Positions 45,138 to 54,182 of a DNA stretch of 64,000 bases are shown one piece after another (the first letter of the stretch is position 1; every line of letters begins with the position of its first letter). Both the position numbers and the translations under genes were made by a program. The notes beneath the pieces were generated by a model that saw only the letters and a program-made list of their open reading frames with translations, made no database searches and was not told the origin of the DNA. The stretch comes from Marinobacter subterrani (GTDB lineage Bacteria > Pseudomonadota > Gammaproteobacteria > Pseudomonadales > Oleiphilaceae), in NCBI RefSeq assembly GCF_001045555.1, contig NZ_LFBU01000002.1, positions 372,001 through 436,000 of the forward strand, given 5' to 3'.

Positions 45138-45944
45138 TTGCCGGCCTGATACCGGCTTCTGCTCCCCGCAGATTTGCTGGGTGACCCGGCGAGCGCAGTC
45201 CTGTACCTGGCGAAACAGTTCGGAGCCTTCACTGATATCGGTATCCCGGTCCATGCCTAGCAGGGTGATGATGGTGACGATGCTTCCGTTGATATCAAAG
45301 ACCGGCATGCTCAACACATTGATCTCCGGCAGGTAGTCACTGAAGAACGCGCAGTACCCTGTTTCCCGGATCATCTCCAGGTGGCCGCCGAGCTCCTCGC
45401 GCGTGATCGGCTTGCCTTGGTGCTTGGGCAACACGCGGGCCTGTTTGTAGTGCTGGTCAATCAGTTGCCGGCGCCGCTTGGCCGGCAGGCTGGCGAGGTA
45501 GATGCGGCCGGACGCGGAATTCAGCGGCGACAGCTCCGCACCCAGGCGAACGTTCACGGAAATGGGTTGGCTGGAGTCCAGCCATTTGATGATCAGCGGG
45601 CCATTGCCATTCCAGACCGTGACCGACACGGTTTTGTCGGTTTCCTCGTTCAGCCGGTCCACCGCCTCGTAGGAAAGCTGGATCGGGTTGATCCGTCGCA
45701 GAGCGGAGATGCCCAGGGTGAGGCTGGAATTGCCCAGGGTGTACTGGGTGTGGTTGACCTGGTTGATGAAGCCTTCCCGAAGCAGGCTGACCAGATACTT
45801 ATGGGCACGGCTGGGAGAAAGGTCCAGCGCCGATGACAGCTCCTTGAGCGTGGGTGGCCGGGGCGCGGTCGATATATAGTTCAGAATGTGCAGGCCGATT
45901 TCCAGTGAACCGATGCCCTGACGCTTGGGGCTTTCTTCTGCCAT
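45093..45944 (-). CDS. IclR-family regulator
   Basis: Regulator of about 283 residues: an N-terminal winged helix (about 10-70, with TLKELSSALDLSPSRAHKYLVSLLREGFI) and an IclR effector domain (about 85-255) with a conserved SASGRIYLASLP stretch. The start is uncertain; I used the ATG at 45944, while a TTG at 46046 keeps the frame open. The last ~25 residues are low-complexity and lie in the overlap with AraC. It precedes the porin gene's stop by 15 bases on the same strand side, and probably controls porin and importer genes. Confidence 0.83.
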   Translation of the reverse strand: MAEESPKRQGIGSLEIGLHILNYISTAPRPPTLKELSSALDLSPSRAHKYLVSLLREGFINQVNHTQYTLGNSSLTLGISALRRINPIQLSYEAVDRLNEETDKTVSVTVWNGNGPLIIKWLDSSQPISVNVRLGAELSPLNSASGRIYLASLPAKRRRQLIDQHYKQARVLPKHQGKPITREELGGHLEMIRETGYCAFFSDYLPEINVLSMPVFDINGSIVTIITLLGMDRDTDISEGSELFRQVQDCARRVTQQICGEQKPVSGRQSTGHSQGFRRQLAE

Positions 45945-46061
45945 GGAGGTCGCCGTAATCAGGTTGCTGATGGTGCCGTTGCTGGCGGTGATGCAGAGGC
46001 CACCGGAATCGGTGGTCTCTGACTTCGTCTCAGGCAAGGTTATCAAATCCGTGTGCTCGAA

Positions 46062-47066
46062 TCAGAACGCGTATTTTGCCATAACTTCAACTTGCTGACC
46101 TCGCGGTAACAGCGGGCCAAACGCCAGGCTGTACTTGCGCCACTCCACACCAATTTCCAGATCCGGAGTCACGCTGTGGATCAGGTTGACTCGATGGGCC
46201 TCGTAGTTGGTGTCCGCAGTGTCGTCCACTTCAACCGCCGTATAGGCCACATTGGCTCGCCAGTCACTGGTAATAACATAGCGGAATCCAATGTCAAAAC
46301 CGGTCTGGCTGACAGCCTCGCCATTCTCGACATCCGGTGACGACAGGCTGTTGTTCACGCCCACCCCGGTAAAGGCGCCCAGACCCTCGCCATAGTGGGC
46401 GTTCAGGTTGAGGCTGTGCGGCCCGATCATGAATTTCGAGCCAATGGCGCCACCGGCGACAAAATCACCGTTTGCCACTTCGCGCCCGGAGGCGGTGAGG
46501 ATCACGCGATGACCACCGTCGAAGTTCAGGTTGTAGTTGACGGCCAGGTCCGGAATGTCGGCATCGTTATTAACGGGATCCTGAGCCGTGACGCGGAAGC
46601 CGGCGATTTCGTGGCTGATCAGGTTGGTGCGGAAGTTGAAGCCGCCCAGCGTGCCTCGGGGACCGCCCAGGAAGTCCAGGTAATCGTGGTAGGCCACCGC
46701 CCAGAACTGACCGGTCCAGGTTTGCCCGACCGTGGTCTTGTCAACCTTGATGAACGCATGGCGCAATCGAAGATCGTTGTTTTCGCCCGGGTAGGTGCCA
46801 CCGTAGAAGTCACCTTCCACAAAGCCCACGATGGTATGGCCCTGCTTCTGGGTAACGGTTTTGAGGTTAACGCGGGACTGGCTCGAGCGACCAAAAATGC
46901 GGGAGTCGCCGTCGTCCGGCTTTTCGTAAATTCCTTCGGCCTTGAAGTAACCGCCAATGCTGAAGGCCGTGTCGTTGAAGGTGCCGAGTTCGAGCGCGTG
47001 GGCGGCGGGTGCCGCACTGAGGCCGGAAGTAATGGCCAACGCCAGCAGTGAGTGTTGATAGTTCAT
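46062..47066 (-). CDS. DcaP-like outer-membrane porin
   Basis: Outer-membrane beta-barrel protein of 334 residues. The signal peptide ends at AAHA-LE (about residue 25). The body is made of alternating amphipathic strands with Gly and aromatic residues, and the chain ends in AKYAF, the terminal Phe needed for barrel insertion. SIGGYFKAEGIYEK and the SRVNLKT stretch resemble the DcaP/DUF3138-type porins that admit dicarboxylic and aromatic acids. It lies between IclR and an ABC importer of the branched-chain type, suggesting that it is the outer-membrane door for the same substrate. Confidence 0.82.
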   Translation of the reverse strand: MNYQHSLLALAITSGLSAAPAAHALELGTFNDTAFSIGGYFKAEGIYEKPDDGDSRIFGRSSQSRVNLKTVTQKQGHTIVGFVEGDFYGGTYPGENNDLRLRHAFIKVDKTTVGQTWTGQFWAVAYHDYLDFLGGPRGTLGGFNFRTNLISHEIAGFRVTAQDPVNNDADIPDLAVNYNLNFDGGHRVILTASGREVANGDFVAGGAIGSKFMIGPHSLNLNAHYGEGLGAFTGVGVNNSLSSPDVENGEAVSQTGFDIGFRYVITSDWRANVAYTAVEVDDTADTNYEAHRVNLIHSVTPDLEIGVEWRKYSLAFGPLLPRGQQVEVMAKYAF

Positions 47067-47161
47067 GTGCCTTCTCCTTGTTGTTGGGCACCTGAACTAT
47101 CGGTTATTGAGGCCGGCTCAAATATCCGGTTAATGAACTTCCCTATCCGTTTTTTGTACAT

Positions 47162-47875
47162 TCAGACGCTGAGCGCGGTTTCGACTTTCTCCAGGTTCTG
47201 ATCCAACTCGGAGGAGCTGCCGTCAAAGTGAACCTTGCCTTTCACAATCACCACATGGCGGTCACAGAGCCCCTTCAGGGCCTTGATGTTCTTGTCCACC
47301 ACCAGTGAGGAAATGCCGGATTCCCGGATACTGGCGATCACGTTCCAGATGTCCTGGCGAATCAGCGGGGCCAGGCCTTCGGTGGCTTCGTCCAGAATCA
47401 TCAGCCGGGGGTTGGTCACCAGGGCCCGGCCAATGGCCAGCATCTGCTGTTCGCCGCCAGACAGTTCCGTTCCCAGGTTGCATAGGCGCTCCGACAGGCG
47501 GGGGAAGGTGGCCAATACACGATCGTAATCCCACTTGGTCTCTCCGTTACTGCCGGGGCGTGCCGCCATCTGCAGGTGCTCTTTTACCGTCAGGTTGTGG
47601 AACATGCCCCGGCCCTCGGGCACATAGGCAATATCACGGCGCATGCGTTTCCAGGTGGGCAGGTGGCTGATGTCTTCACCGTCGAAATACACATGGCCAC
47701 TGCGCGGCGGCACGATGCCAAGGATGGATTTCAAAGTGGTGGTCTTGCCCATGCCATTGCGCCCCATCAGGCTCATGGATTCGCCTTTGGCAAGCCGGAA
47801 CGACAGGTCGTGCAGGATGTGGCTGCGACCGTACAGCGTGTTGAGGTTATGCACTTCCAGAAGCTGGTTACTCAC
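47162..47875 (-). CDS. Branched-chain-type ABC importer ATPase (LivF-like), system 2
   Basis: ATPase of 237 residues. Walker A GRNGMGKTT (about 38-46), signature ELSGGEQQML (about 138) and Walker B LMILDEATEGLAP are present. It overlaps the LivG-like gene by 4 bases and ends the importer operon. The 95 bases to the porin gene contain no recognisable gene. The VPEGRGMFHNLTV segment near 89 is the LivF Q-loop region. Confidence 0.9.
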   Translation of the reverse strand: MSNQLLEVHNLNTLYGRSHILHDLSFRLAKGESMSLMGRNGMGKTTTLKSILGIVPPRSGHVYFDGEDISHLPTWKRMRRDIAYVPEGRGMFHNLTVKEHLQMAARPGSNGETKWDYDRVLATFPRLSERLCNLGTELSGGEQQMLAIGRALVTNPRLMILDEATEGLAPLIRQDIWNVIASIRESGISSLVVDKNIKALKGLCDRHVVIVKGKVHFDGSSSELDQNLEKVETALSV

Positions 47876-48645
47876 GCCGCTTCCTCCTCTGCGTCATCGT
47901 CTTTGCCCAGGTAGGCTTCTTTTACCCGCGGATCGTTGCGCACTTCGTCGACGGTGCCGGTAATCAGGTGGGTGCCGTTGTCGAGCACCGTCAACTGGTC
48001 CGAAAGCTCGAAAATGGCGTCCATGTCGTGTTCCACCAACACAATGCAGTAGTCCCGTTTGAGCTGGTCCAGCAGTGCGATGATGCGCTGGGATTCCTCG
48101 TGGCCCATGCCTGCCATGGGCTCGTCCAGCAGCAGGATGCAGGGATCCGTTGCCAGCACCATGGCCAGTTCGAGCTGGCGCTGTTCGCCATAGGAAATCT
48201 CGGCGGCCACCGTATGAATCCGACGCTCCAGGCCCACCTGATGCAGCGCTTTCTCCGCCGCCTCGGTCACCCGCTGGTTGGTGTGCCTTGAAGCAAGCAG
48301 ATTGAAGCTGCCGGCAAACCGGCGCTGGGCCGCTACTGCACAGTTTTCAAGGCAGGTGGCAACGGTGTAGATGTTGGTTTTCTGAAAGCTCCGGCCGATG
48401 CCCCGGCGCACGAACTTCCAGGGTTTCATGCCGTCAATCTGCTCGCCCTTATGGAAAATACAACCACGGGAGGGCTTCAAGGTGCCACACAGCATGTTCA
48501 GCAGTGTGCTCTTGCCGGCGCCATTGGGGCCGACCACGCCGTGCAGTTGGCGGTCGTGGAACCGCAGCGAAATATCGTTGAGTGCCTTGATGCCACCCCA
48601 GTGCTTGCTGAGGGATTCGGTTTCCAGAATGATGTCGTTGGCCAT
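47872..48645 (-). CDS. Branched-chain-type ABC importer ATPase (LivG-like), system 2
   Basis: ATPase of 257 residues. Walker A GPNGAGKST (about 40-48) and Walker B ILLLDEPMAGMG are canonical. The signature reads ISYGEQRQLE instead of LSGGQ, a variant common in LivG-like proteins of aromatic-acid importers. I chose the ATG at 48645 preceded by GGAGAAATAAAC; upstream frame has no homology. An acidic tail (DDDAEEEAA) ends the protein. Confidence 0.9.
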   Translation of the reverse strand: MANDIILETESLSKHWGGIKALNDISLRFHDRQLHGVVGPNGAGKSTLLNMLCGTLKPSRGCIFHKGEQIDGMKPWKFVRRGIGRSFQKTNIYTVATCLENCAVAAQRRFAGSFNLLASRHTNQRVTEAAEKALHQVGLERRIHTVAAEISYGEQRQLELAMVLATDPCILLLDEPMAGMGHEESQRIIALLDQLKRDYCIVLVEHDMDAIFELSDQLTVLDNGTHLITGTVDEVRNDPRVKEAYLGKDDDAEEEAA

Positions 48646-48647
48646 GT

Positions 48648-49604
48648 TTATTTCTCCAGCAATTTTTCGAGATAGCCGGCCAGGCCTTTGCGCAACACAA
48701 TCACCATCAGGATGATGGCTCCGCCCATGAACAGCAGCCATTCCTCGGTCAGGTGCTCAAACAGGTACTGCAGTCCCTCATAGGCGAAGGTGCCGAGAAT
48801 GGCGCCGTAAATCGTGCCCATGCCGCCGAGGATGGACATCACCAGCGCGGTGCCAGACATTTCCCAGGTCAGGAACGACGGGTTCACAAAACCGTACTGG
48901 AGTGCGAACAGGAAGCCCGCATAGGCCCCCAGGGTGCTGGCGATCACGTAGCTGATCAGGCGAAAGGCAAAAATGTTATAGCCGAGGGCTTCGGTGCGCT
49001 CGGGGTTCTGCCGGCTGGCTTCAACAATGCGCCCGAACCGTGAGCGGAGGATGAGCTTCAGGAACAGCAGGGTGTTGAACAGGGACAACACCGCCAGATA
49101 GTAAAAGTGCATCGGGTCGTCCAGGTTCAGGAAACTCAGGCCGAAGATGCTGGTTTCCGGTTTCATGAAAATGAACACGCCGTCGCTGCCGCCGAAATTC
49201 AGGGAATCGAAGAAAAAGTAATAGGCCATTTGCGAGATGGCCAGAGTGATCATGATGAAGTAAATGCCGCTGGTCCGGAGTACGACCACACCAACCACCA
49301 AGGCAATCAGCGCCGCCAGTGCGCACACGTAGAACGTGTACAGCCAGAAATTCACGGCCTCGTATTCCGGTGCAATGATCACGAACAGATACCCGCCCAG
49401 CCCATAGAACAGGGCGTGGCCCAGGGTGACCAGGCCAACACGCCCGACCAGGAAATCCAGCGACATCACAAAGGTCGCCAGGATCAGAACGGTGGTGACC
49501 TTGCTCACGAAGAAGGAATTGGCCTCCAGGAACAGCGGAAGGCACAGAACAATCAGCAAAAACACCGGCAGAAACAGGCGTTCGGTGCGTTTTTCAAAGA
49601 TCAT
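48648..49604 (-). CDS. Branched-chain-type ABC permease (LivM-like), system 2
   Basis: Inner-membrane permease of 318 residues with about ten helices. LVGRVGLVTLGHALFYGLGGYLFVI and GRIVEASRQNPERTEALGYN (coupling helix) are LivM signatures. I chose the ATG at 49604 because GGGAGCC precedes it. It is two bases from the LivG-like start and 13 bases from the LivH-like stop, so all are co-transcribed. Confidence 0.9.
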   Translation of the reverse strand: MIFEKRTERLFLPVFLLIVLCLPLFLEANSFFVSKVTTVLILATFVMSLDFLVGRVGLVTLGHALFYGLGGYLFVIIAPEYEAVNFWLYTFYVCALAALIALVVGVVVLRTSGIYFIMITLAISQMAYYFFFDSLNFGGSDGVFIFMKPETSIFGLSFLNLDDPMHFYYLAVLSLFNTLLFLKLILRSRFGRIVEASRQNPERTEALGYNIFAFRLISYVIASTLGAYAGFLFALQYGFVNPSFLTWEMSGTALVMSILGGMGTIYGAILGTFAYEGLQYLFEHLTEEWLLFMGGAIILMVIVLRKGLAGYLEKLLEK

Positions 49605-49617
49605 GATCGGCTCCCGA

Positions 49618-50481
49618 TTATTTGGCAAAGAGGCCCTGGGGCTTCACCAGCAACACCAGGATCATAAAGATGTAAATCACCATGTTGGACAGGCTGGGCA
49701 TCAGCACGGCGGCAAAGGTGCTGATCACCCCCACCAGCAGAGCACCGACGAACGCGCCCTTGATGGAACCCATGCCGCCGATCACCACCACCACAAAACA
49801 GGTAATCAGCACGCTTTCGCCCATGCCCGGGACAATCGAGCGCATGGGAGCGGCGATGATCCCGGAAATGGCGGCCAGCATGACGCCGATGGCGAACACA
49901 ACGGTGTACAGGGTCCGGATGTTGACCCCCAGCGCCTCGACCATCTCCCGGTTGGATTCGCCCGCGCGGATCAGCATGCCCAGGCGGGTTTTGCTCACCA
50001 CGAAATACAGGGCCCCGGCGATCGCGACACAGACCACGGCCGCAAAAATGCGATAGACCGGGTAGCTGGAGTTTTCGGTAAACGGAATGGCGGCGCTGAG
50101 GGCATCCGGCACGGATACGCCATAGGGATCGTTGCCCCAGAGGATGCTTTGCAGAGAATTGAAAACAAAGATCATGCCGATAGTCAGCAGCACCTGATCC
50201 AGGTGGTTGCGGTTGTAGAGCCGTTGTATCAGTAATCGCTCGATCAGAATGCCGAGTCCGAGCGCAATTACCGCGGACAGCGCTGCCGCAACCGTAAAAC
50301 TGCCGGTTACGTTCACGAGGTACCACACCAGGTAGGCGCCCACCATGTACATGGAGCCGTGAGCCAGGTTGAGAATGCCCATCACGCCAAACACCAGGGT
50401 CAGGCCGGAGGCGATCAGGAACAGCAGCAATCCGTACTGGATGCCGTTAATCAGTTGTACAAAGAAGAGTTCGGTCGACAT
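49618..50481 (-). CDS. Branched-chain-type ABC permease (LivH-like), system 2
   Basis: Inner-membrane permease of 287 residues. The N-terminal QLINGIQYGLLLFLIASGLTLVFGVMGILNLAHGSMYMVGAY wording is a classic LivH start, and LGMLIRAGESNREMVEALGVN is the coupling helix. I chose the ATG at 50481 from homology; the longer frame upstream runs through the intergenic hairpin. It pairs with the LivM-like protein. Confidence 0.9.
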   Translation of the reverse strand: MSTELFFVQLINGIQYGLLLFLIASGLTLVFGVMGILNLAHGSMYMVGAYLVWYLVNVTGSFTVAAALSAVIALGLGILIERLLIQRLYNRNHLDQVLLTIGMIFVFNSLQSILWGNDPYGVSVPDALSAAIPFTENSSYPVYRIFAAVVCVAIAGALYFVVSKTRLGMLIRAGESNREMVEALGVNIRTLYTVVFAIGVMLAAISGIIAAPMRSIVPGMGESVLITCFVVVVIGGMGSIKGAFVGALLVGVISTFAAVLMPSLSNMVIYIFMILVLLVKPQGLFAK

Positions 50482-50547
50482 AACGATACCCAACGGGTTT
50501 ACGGGGAATGCGGTTCGGTTCAGGCAGGCGGTCCATCTCGGAAATGC

Positions 50548-50566
50548 CCCCGGCGGGTGGCCGGGG
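50548..50566. promoter_or_regulatory. Intercistronic hairpin between binding protein and permease genes
   Basis: CCCCGGC and GCCGGGG form a seven-base stem with a five-base loop in the 100-base gap after the binding-protein stop. Such hairpins stabilise the upstream message and limit readthrough, giving more binding protein than permease. No T run. Confidence 0.5.
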
Positions 50567-50581
50567 ATACGGCAGCCGGTC

Positions 50582-51754
50582 TCAGAGCTTGCAGCCGCGG
50601 GCCGGATCTTCCAGCGATTTGGCGGCAATGCTCTGCACCACGTTCACGCCATCTTTCACTTCCCGCAGATAGATGTTCTGAATCGGGTTGTGGGCTTTCG
50701 AGAAGGTGAATTCCCCCCTCGGGCTGTCGATGGTGAGTTTTTCCATGGTGCTGATCACAGCCTGCTTATCGGTGATGTCGCCGTTCAGCTTTTCAATGGT
50801 GTTGGCGATCGCCAGGCCGGCGTCGTAACCCTGCACCGCGTAGATGTCCGGGTAATGGCCGTATTCGGTGTTGAAGGCCTCACGGAAGGCCTGGTTGGCC
50901 GGAACGTCCAGTTGCTCGGCGTAGTGCAGTGTGGTCATCACGCCTTCGGCTGCCGGGCCCTGGGCCTCAAGGGTTCCCTCGGTCAGGAAGCCGGAGCCCA
51001 GCAGCGGGATTTTTCCGCGCAGGCCCATGGCGTCGTAGTCCTTCACGAACTTGATGGCACCGCCGCCGGCAAAGAAGGTGAAGACCGCATCCGGGTTGGT
51101 GGCGGCGATGTCACTGACATGAGACTGGAAGTTGGTGGACGGGAAGGGCAGCAACACCTTCTCGACAATCTCACCGCCGCCGGCGGTAAAGGATTCCTCG
51201 AACGCGTCCAGGCTCTCGCGGCCCATGCCGTAGTTCCAGCTGATCGCATACACCTTCTTGTAACCCTTATCCAGGGCAACCTGGCCCATGGGGTAGGAGG
51301 GCTGCCAGGATGAAAACGAGGTCCGGAAGATATTCGGTGCGCACAGGGGGCCAGTGGCGGCCGCAGACCCGGCGTTCGGGATAATCATGATGGTGTCCTT
51401 GCCGCGCAGCATCTTGATCATGCCCATGGCAACACCGGAATGAACCGGCCCGACAATGAAATCAGCGTTGTGCTGGTTCAGCAGGGATGACGCCAGCTCC
51501 GGCGCCCGGGCGGGCTTGGCCTCGGTATCCAGGGCGATGTACTCGAAGGTGACACCGTCCAGTTCGGCTGCGTTCTGTTTCAGCGCCAGTTTCAGGCCAT
51601 CGCGCCCGGCTTCACCCAACTGCGCGTAAATGCCGCTGAAGGGCAGCATCAGCCCGATCTTCACCGGATCGGTGGCGGCCAGGGCGGACGTTGAAAGTCC
51701 GGCGGTCAGGGTGGTTGCCAGCACAGCACTGGCCAGGGTTCTGGTACGGATCAT
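50582..51754 (-). CDS. ABC substrate-binding protein, system 2 (aromatic/branched-chain type)
   Basis: Periplasmic binding protein of 390 residues. A Sec signal peptide ends at ALA-AT (about residue 27). VKIGLMLPFSGIYAQLGEAGRDGLKLALKQN (about 31-61) is the ligand-binding start of the LivK group. The family includes binders of 4-hydroxybenzoate, coumarate and other aromatic acids as well as amino acids. Its closeness to a DcaP-like porin and to the pca/cat genes favours an aromatic ligand, which is inference. First gene of the importer operon, divergent from the toxin gene. Confidence 0.88.
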   Translation of the reverse strand: MIRTRTLASAVLATTLTAGLSTSALAATDPVKIGLMLPFSGIYAQLGEAGRDGLKLALKQNAAELDGVTFEYIALDTEAKPARAPELASSLLNQHNADFIVGPVHSGVAMGMIKMLRGKDTIMIIPNAGSAAATGPLCAPNIFRTSFSSWQPSYPMGQVALDKGYKKVYAISWNYGMGRESLDAFEESFTAGGGEIVEKVLLPFPSTNFQSHVSDIAATNPDAVFTFFAGGGAIKFVKDYDAMGLRGKIPLLGSGFLTEGTLEAQGPAAEGVMTTLHYAEQLDVPANQAFREAFNTEYGHYPDIYAVQGYDAGLAIANTIEKLNGDITDKQAVISTMEKLTIDSPRGEFTFSKAHNPIQNIYLREVKDGVNVVQSIAAKSLEDPARGCKL

Positions 51755-51955
51755 TTCAACACCTCAATTTGTTGTTGTGCGGTACTTCCATTAGAGGCGT
51801 GTGAGAGCCAGAGGAATATCCGTTTTCTGCACAGGGGTGTCCCCTGCATGCAAGCGCTTTGATCCTGCCCATTGCCAGCGAGCCCGGGATTCGTTAGGTT
51901 ACGTTTTGCTATTCGGCTTGGAAGCCGACCCACGACAATCATAAGGACATGCCCC

Positions 51956-54181
51956 ATGAGCTACCGTCTCACGGATGTGACGGAACTCCCTCGTTCGCCC
52001 GATGCCCTGCTCACCATCGTTCACCCCCTGAGCGCGGTGGATATTGTCAGCCGTATACTCAGCCCTTACACCACCGCCAGCGACCCGATAGAAAACCTCG
52101 ATCCGCGCCAGCCCCAGGATGATCTGCTGGAGCAACTGACCGTCGGCGAGCGATGGTTGCTGGATGCCAGCGGCGCCAGCCCCGGTGTCTTCCGTTCCCG
52201 CCGTGCCGAGGCGGATTTCCTGGTAACCAACCTGTCGCCCCGGTTAACCCGGGCTCTGAACGACCATCTGGAGGGCAACAATGCTGCCGGGGGCGGCGCA
52301 CCGGCGCCACTGAAGAGTGACAGCCTGGCGGCCGCCATTGAGCCGGGCTACCAGCCGCCAGCCCCCGTGCCTCAAACCAGTCCAAAGCAGGGAGCCAGAG
52401 TGTTGGACTTACACTACCGATGGCCGGATGGCACTGGCGTGGCGGGTGCTCCCTATAGCGTTGAGGGGCTCAGCAGCTACAAGTCCGGTAACCTGGATAA
52501 TGAGGGAAAGGCACGGGTGACTGGCTTGAGTGACCCGGTGGTCGATGTCCGGTTCGGAGAGCCGGCCCGGGCCGGTGAGCTCGATATTTTGCGACGTCAG
52601 CTCCAGGCGGGTCTCGACGCCATCCTCACCCGCGAGCGCAGGGAGGCGGAACGCCTTGGCGCGTCTACAGACAGCTTGCCATTAACCATCAAGGCCGGTG
52701 TCCATTTCGCCCACGGCTTCCTGGGATTGTGGGACAGCGCCGTGGGCCTGATTGCCAACAACCTTGCCATTACCAACCTTACTCACCTGGGGTATTACAA
52801 TCGCGCACTCCAGTCCGCCTGGGCCGCGACCCGGGACAGTTCCGACCAGGCCTGGCTGGACGCCTTCAAGAAGAATTTCGACGAAACCAACAAGCGGGCA
52901 CTGGTGGAAGCACTGGGGTTCGACCCGGGTGCCATCACCCGGGAACAGCTTGCCGACGCCTACGAGGCTACCAACCTGATACTGGCTGACCACGAATCCC
53001 GCAAGATGCTGGGCCAGTTCGCCGTGGATTTCGCCCAGGCCCAGGACAGTACTGAAATCAGCTATTTCGCCGGAGGGCTGGTGTTTGAGACTGTTCTGGC
53101 GATCATGCTGGCGAGTACCGCCGGGGCAGGGGTAGCGTCGGCGGCCCCGCGCTACCTGCGCAAACTGGCTCCACTTGGAGAAACCCTGCGCAATCTGGCC
53201 GCACGGTTAAGGATCACCTACCAGACCCGCTACCACTACAACGTGGATACTGGCGGCCTGTGTGAAAGCACCTGTCGAACAAAACCCGAGGGAGCGGATC
53301 TCAAACCCCGGGACCTCAGTTCCCGCCGCCTGCACATCAGCAGTATTGACGAGGCCGTGGCCGCATTGGCGGCATCCCGAAGACGGATCATCGCCCGGGG
53401 TGGCTTTACCCCCAAATACACCCAGGAGGAATTGGCGTACCTGGCCAACCAGGGGCTGGACAAGGATCGTTTCATTGTCCGTCTGGTGGAGGAACGCCAT
53501 GTGGATGGCCCTGACCAGCCCGCAGGTGCCATGGCCGGCAAGCTGGGGAGGCCTGGACCCGCTGGCGAGGTACGGTTCTGGTCCACCACCCTGGACCAGG
53601 TCGAGCCCTCCGACACCTGCCCCCGGCTCATCGCGCAGCAGTTGGGGGTGGAGTACAACCCGGAGGCTACGTACAAGCTGGCGATCATTGACAAGGATAA
53701 GGCCGTTGAAATGGCCGATGCCGAAACCCTCATTCCAACGTTCGATAATCTCAAGGCCCATGTACGGCACAATGTGGCTGGCTACGCCGACAGGGATGAA
53801 TTGCTGGACGAAGTGATGACTCCCGAATATCAGGCGAAGTATGAAAAGCTGGTTGATGGGATGGGCGATGCGGAGTGGAGTAATGCTCGTATCAGGGCTG
53901 CATATTTGAGAAAGCAAGGTCTTGATGTTGAGCAGGCTATGTTGTTTGAAACCCGCTTCAATATTCAGGATGAAACAGGAGCCAACCAGTACTTTCTTGG
54001 TAATGGTCTGACGAAGCACACCACGCTCTCGAAGGATGGCAATATCGTTCATGGTGCTCTGGAGACTTATACGTTGGAGAGGAATCCGCAAACCTTCTAC
54101 ACCATGACCAATGGTGGCAGCGGTGGGCCTGAAGCCTATGTCGAGCTAGTCGACCTGACTCCCATTGACTTTGGAGAATGA
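51956..54181 (+). CDS. Polymorphic-toxin-like protein, full-length copy
   Basis: Protein of 741 residues that I do not recognise as a named family. Residues 1-137 are specific to this copy and end in a Pro/Ala linker. Residues about 144-190 (DLHYRWPDGTGVAGAPYSVEG) look like the transthyretin-type beta domain seen in type VI secretion effectors. Helical regions follow, with a hydrophobic stretch near 368-396. Residues about 500-635 contain RFWSTTLD and AETLIPTF, possibly an ADP-ribosyltransferase-like core. The tip (about 636-741) is AT-richer and differs from the second copy. ATAAGGAC lies upstream of the ATG at 51956. The partner gene starts 1 base after the stop. No signal peptide and no secretion genes are in the window. 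Confidence 0.72.
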   Translation: MSYRLTDVTELPRSPDALLTIVHPLSAVDIVSRILSPYTTASDPIENLDPRQPQDDLLEQLTVGERWLLDASGASPGVFRSRRAEADFLVTNLSPRLTRALNDHLEGNNAAGGGAPAPLKSDSLAAAIEPGYQPPAPVPQTSPKQGARVLDLHYRWPDGTGVAGAPYSVEGLSSYKSGNLDNEGKARVTGLSDPVVDVRFGEPARAGELDILRRQLQAGLDAILTRERREAERLGASTDSLPLTIKAGVHFAHGFLGLWDSAVGLIANNLAITNLTHLGYYNRALQSAWAATRDSSDQAWLDAFKKNFDETNKRALVEALGFDPGAITREQLADAYEATNLILADHESRKMLGQFAVDFAQAQDSTEISYFAGGLVFETVLAIMLASTAGAGVASAAPRYLRKLAPLGETLRNLAARLRITYQTRYHYNVDTGGLCESTCRTKPEGADLKPRDLSSRRLHISSIDEAVAALAASRRRIIARGGFTPKYTQEELAYLANQGLDKDRFIVRLVEERHVDGPDQPAGAMAGKLGRPGPAGEVRFWSTTLDQVEPSDTCPRLIAQQLGVEYNPEATYKLAIIDKDKAVEMADAETLIPTFDNLKAHVRHNVAGYADRDELLDEVMTPEYQAKYEKLVDGMGDAEWSNARIRAAYLRKQGLDVEQAMLFETRFNIQDETGANQYFLGNGLTKHTTLSKDGNIVHGALETYTLERNPQTFYTMTNGGSGGPEAYVELVDLTPIDFGE

Positions 54182-54182
54182 C

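Noticed and set aside
51956..54181. Assigning the toxin to a named type VI, Rhs or CDI family
   Set aside because: No PAAR, VgrG, Rhs repeat, DUF4123 adaptor, signal peptide or TpsB-type partner is visible. The transthyretin-like segment only hints at type VI secretion.
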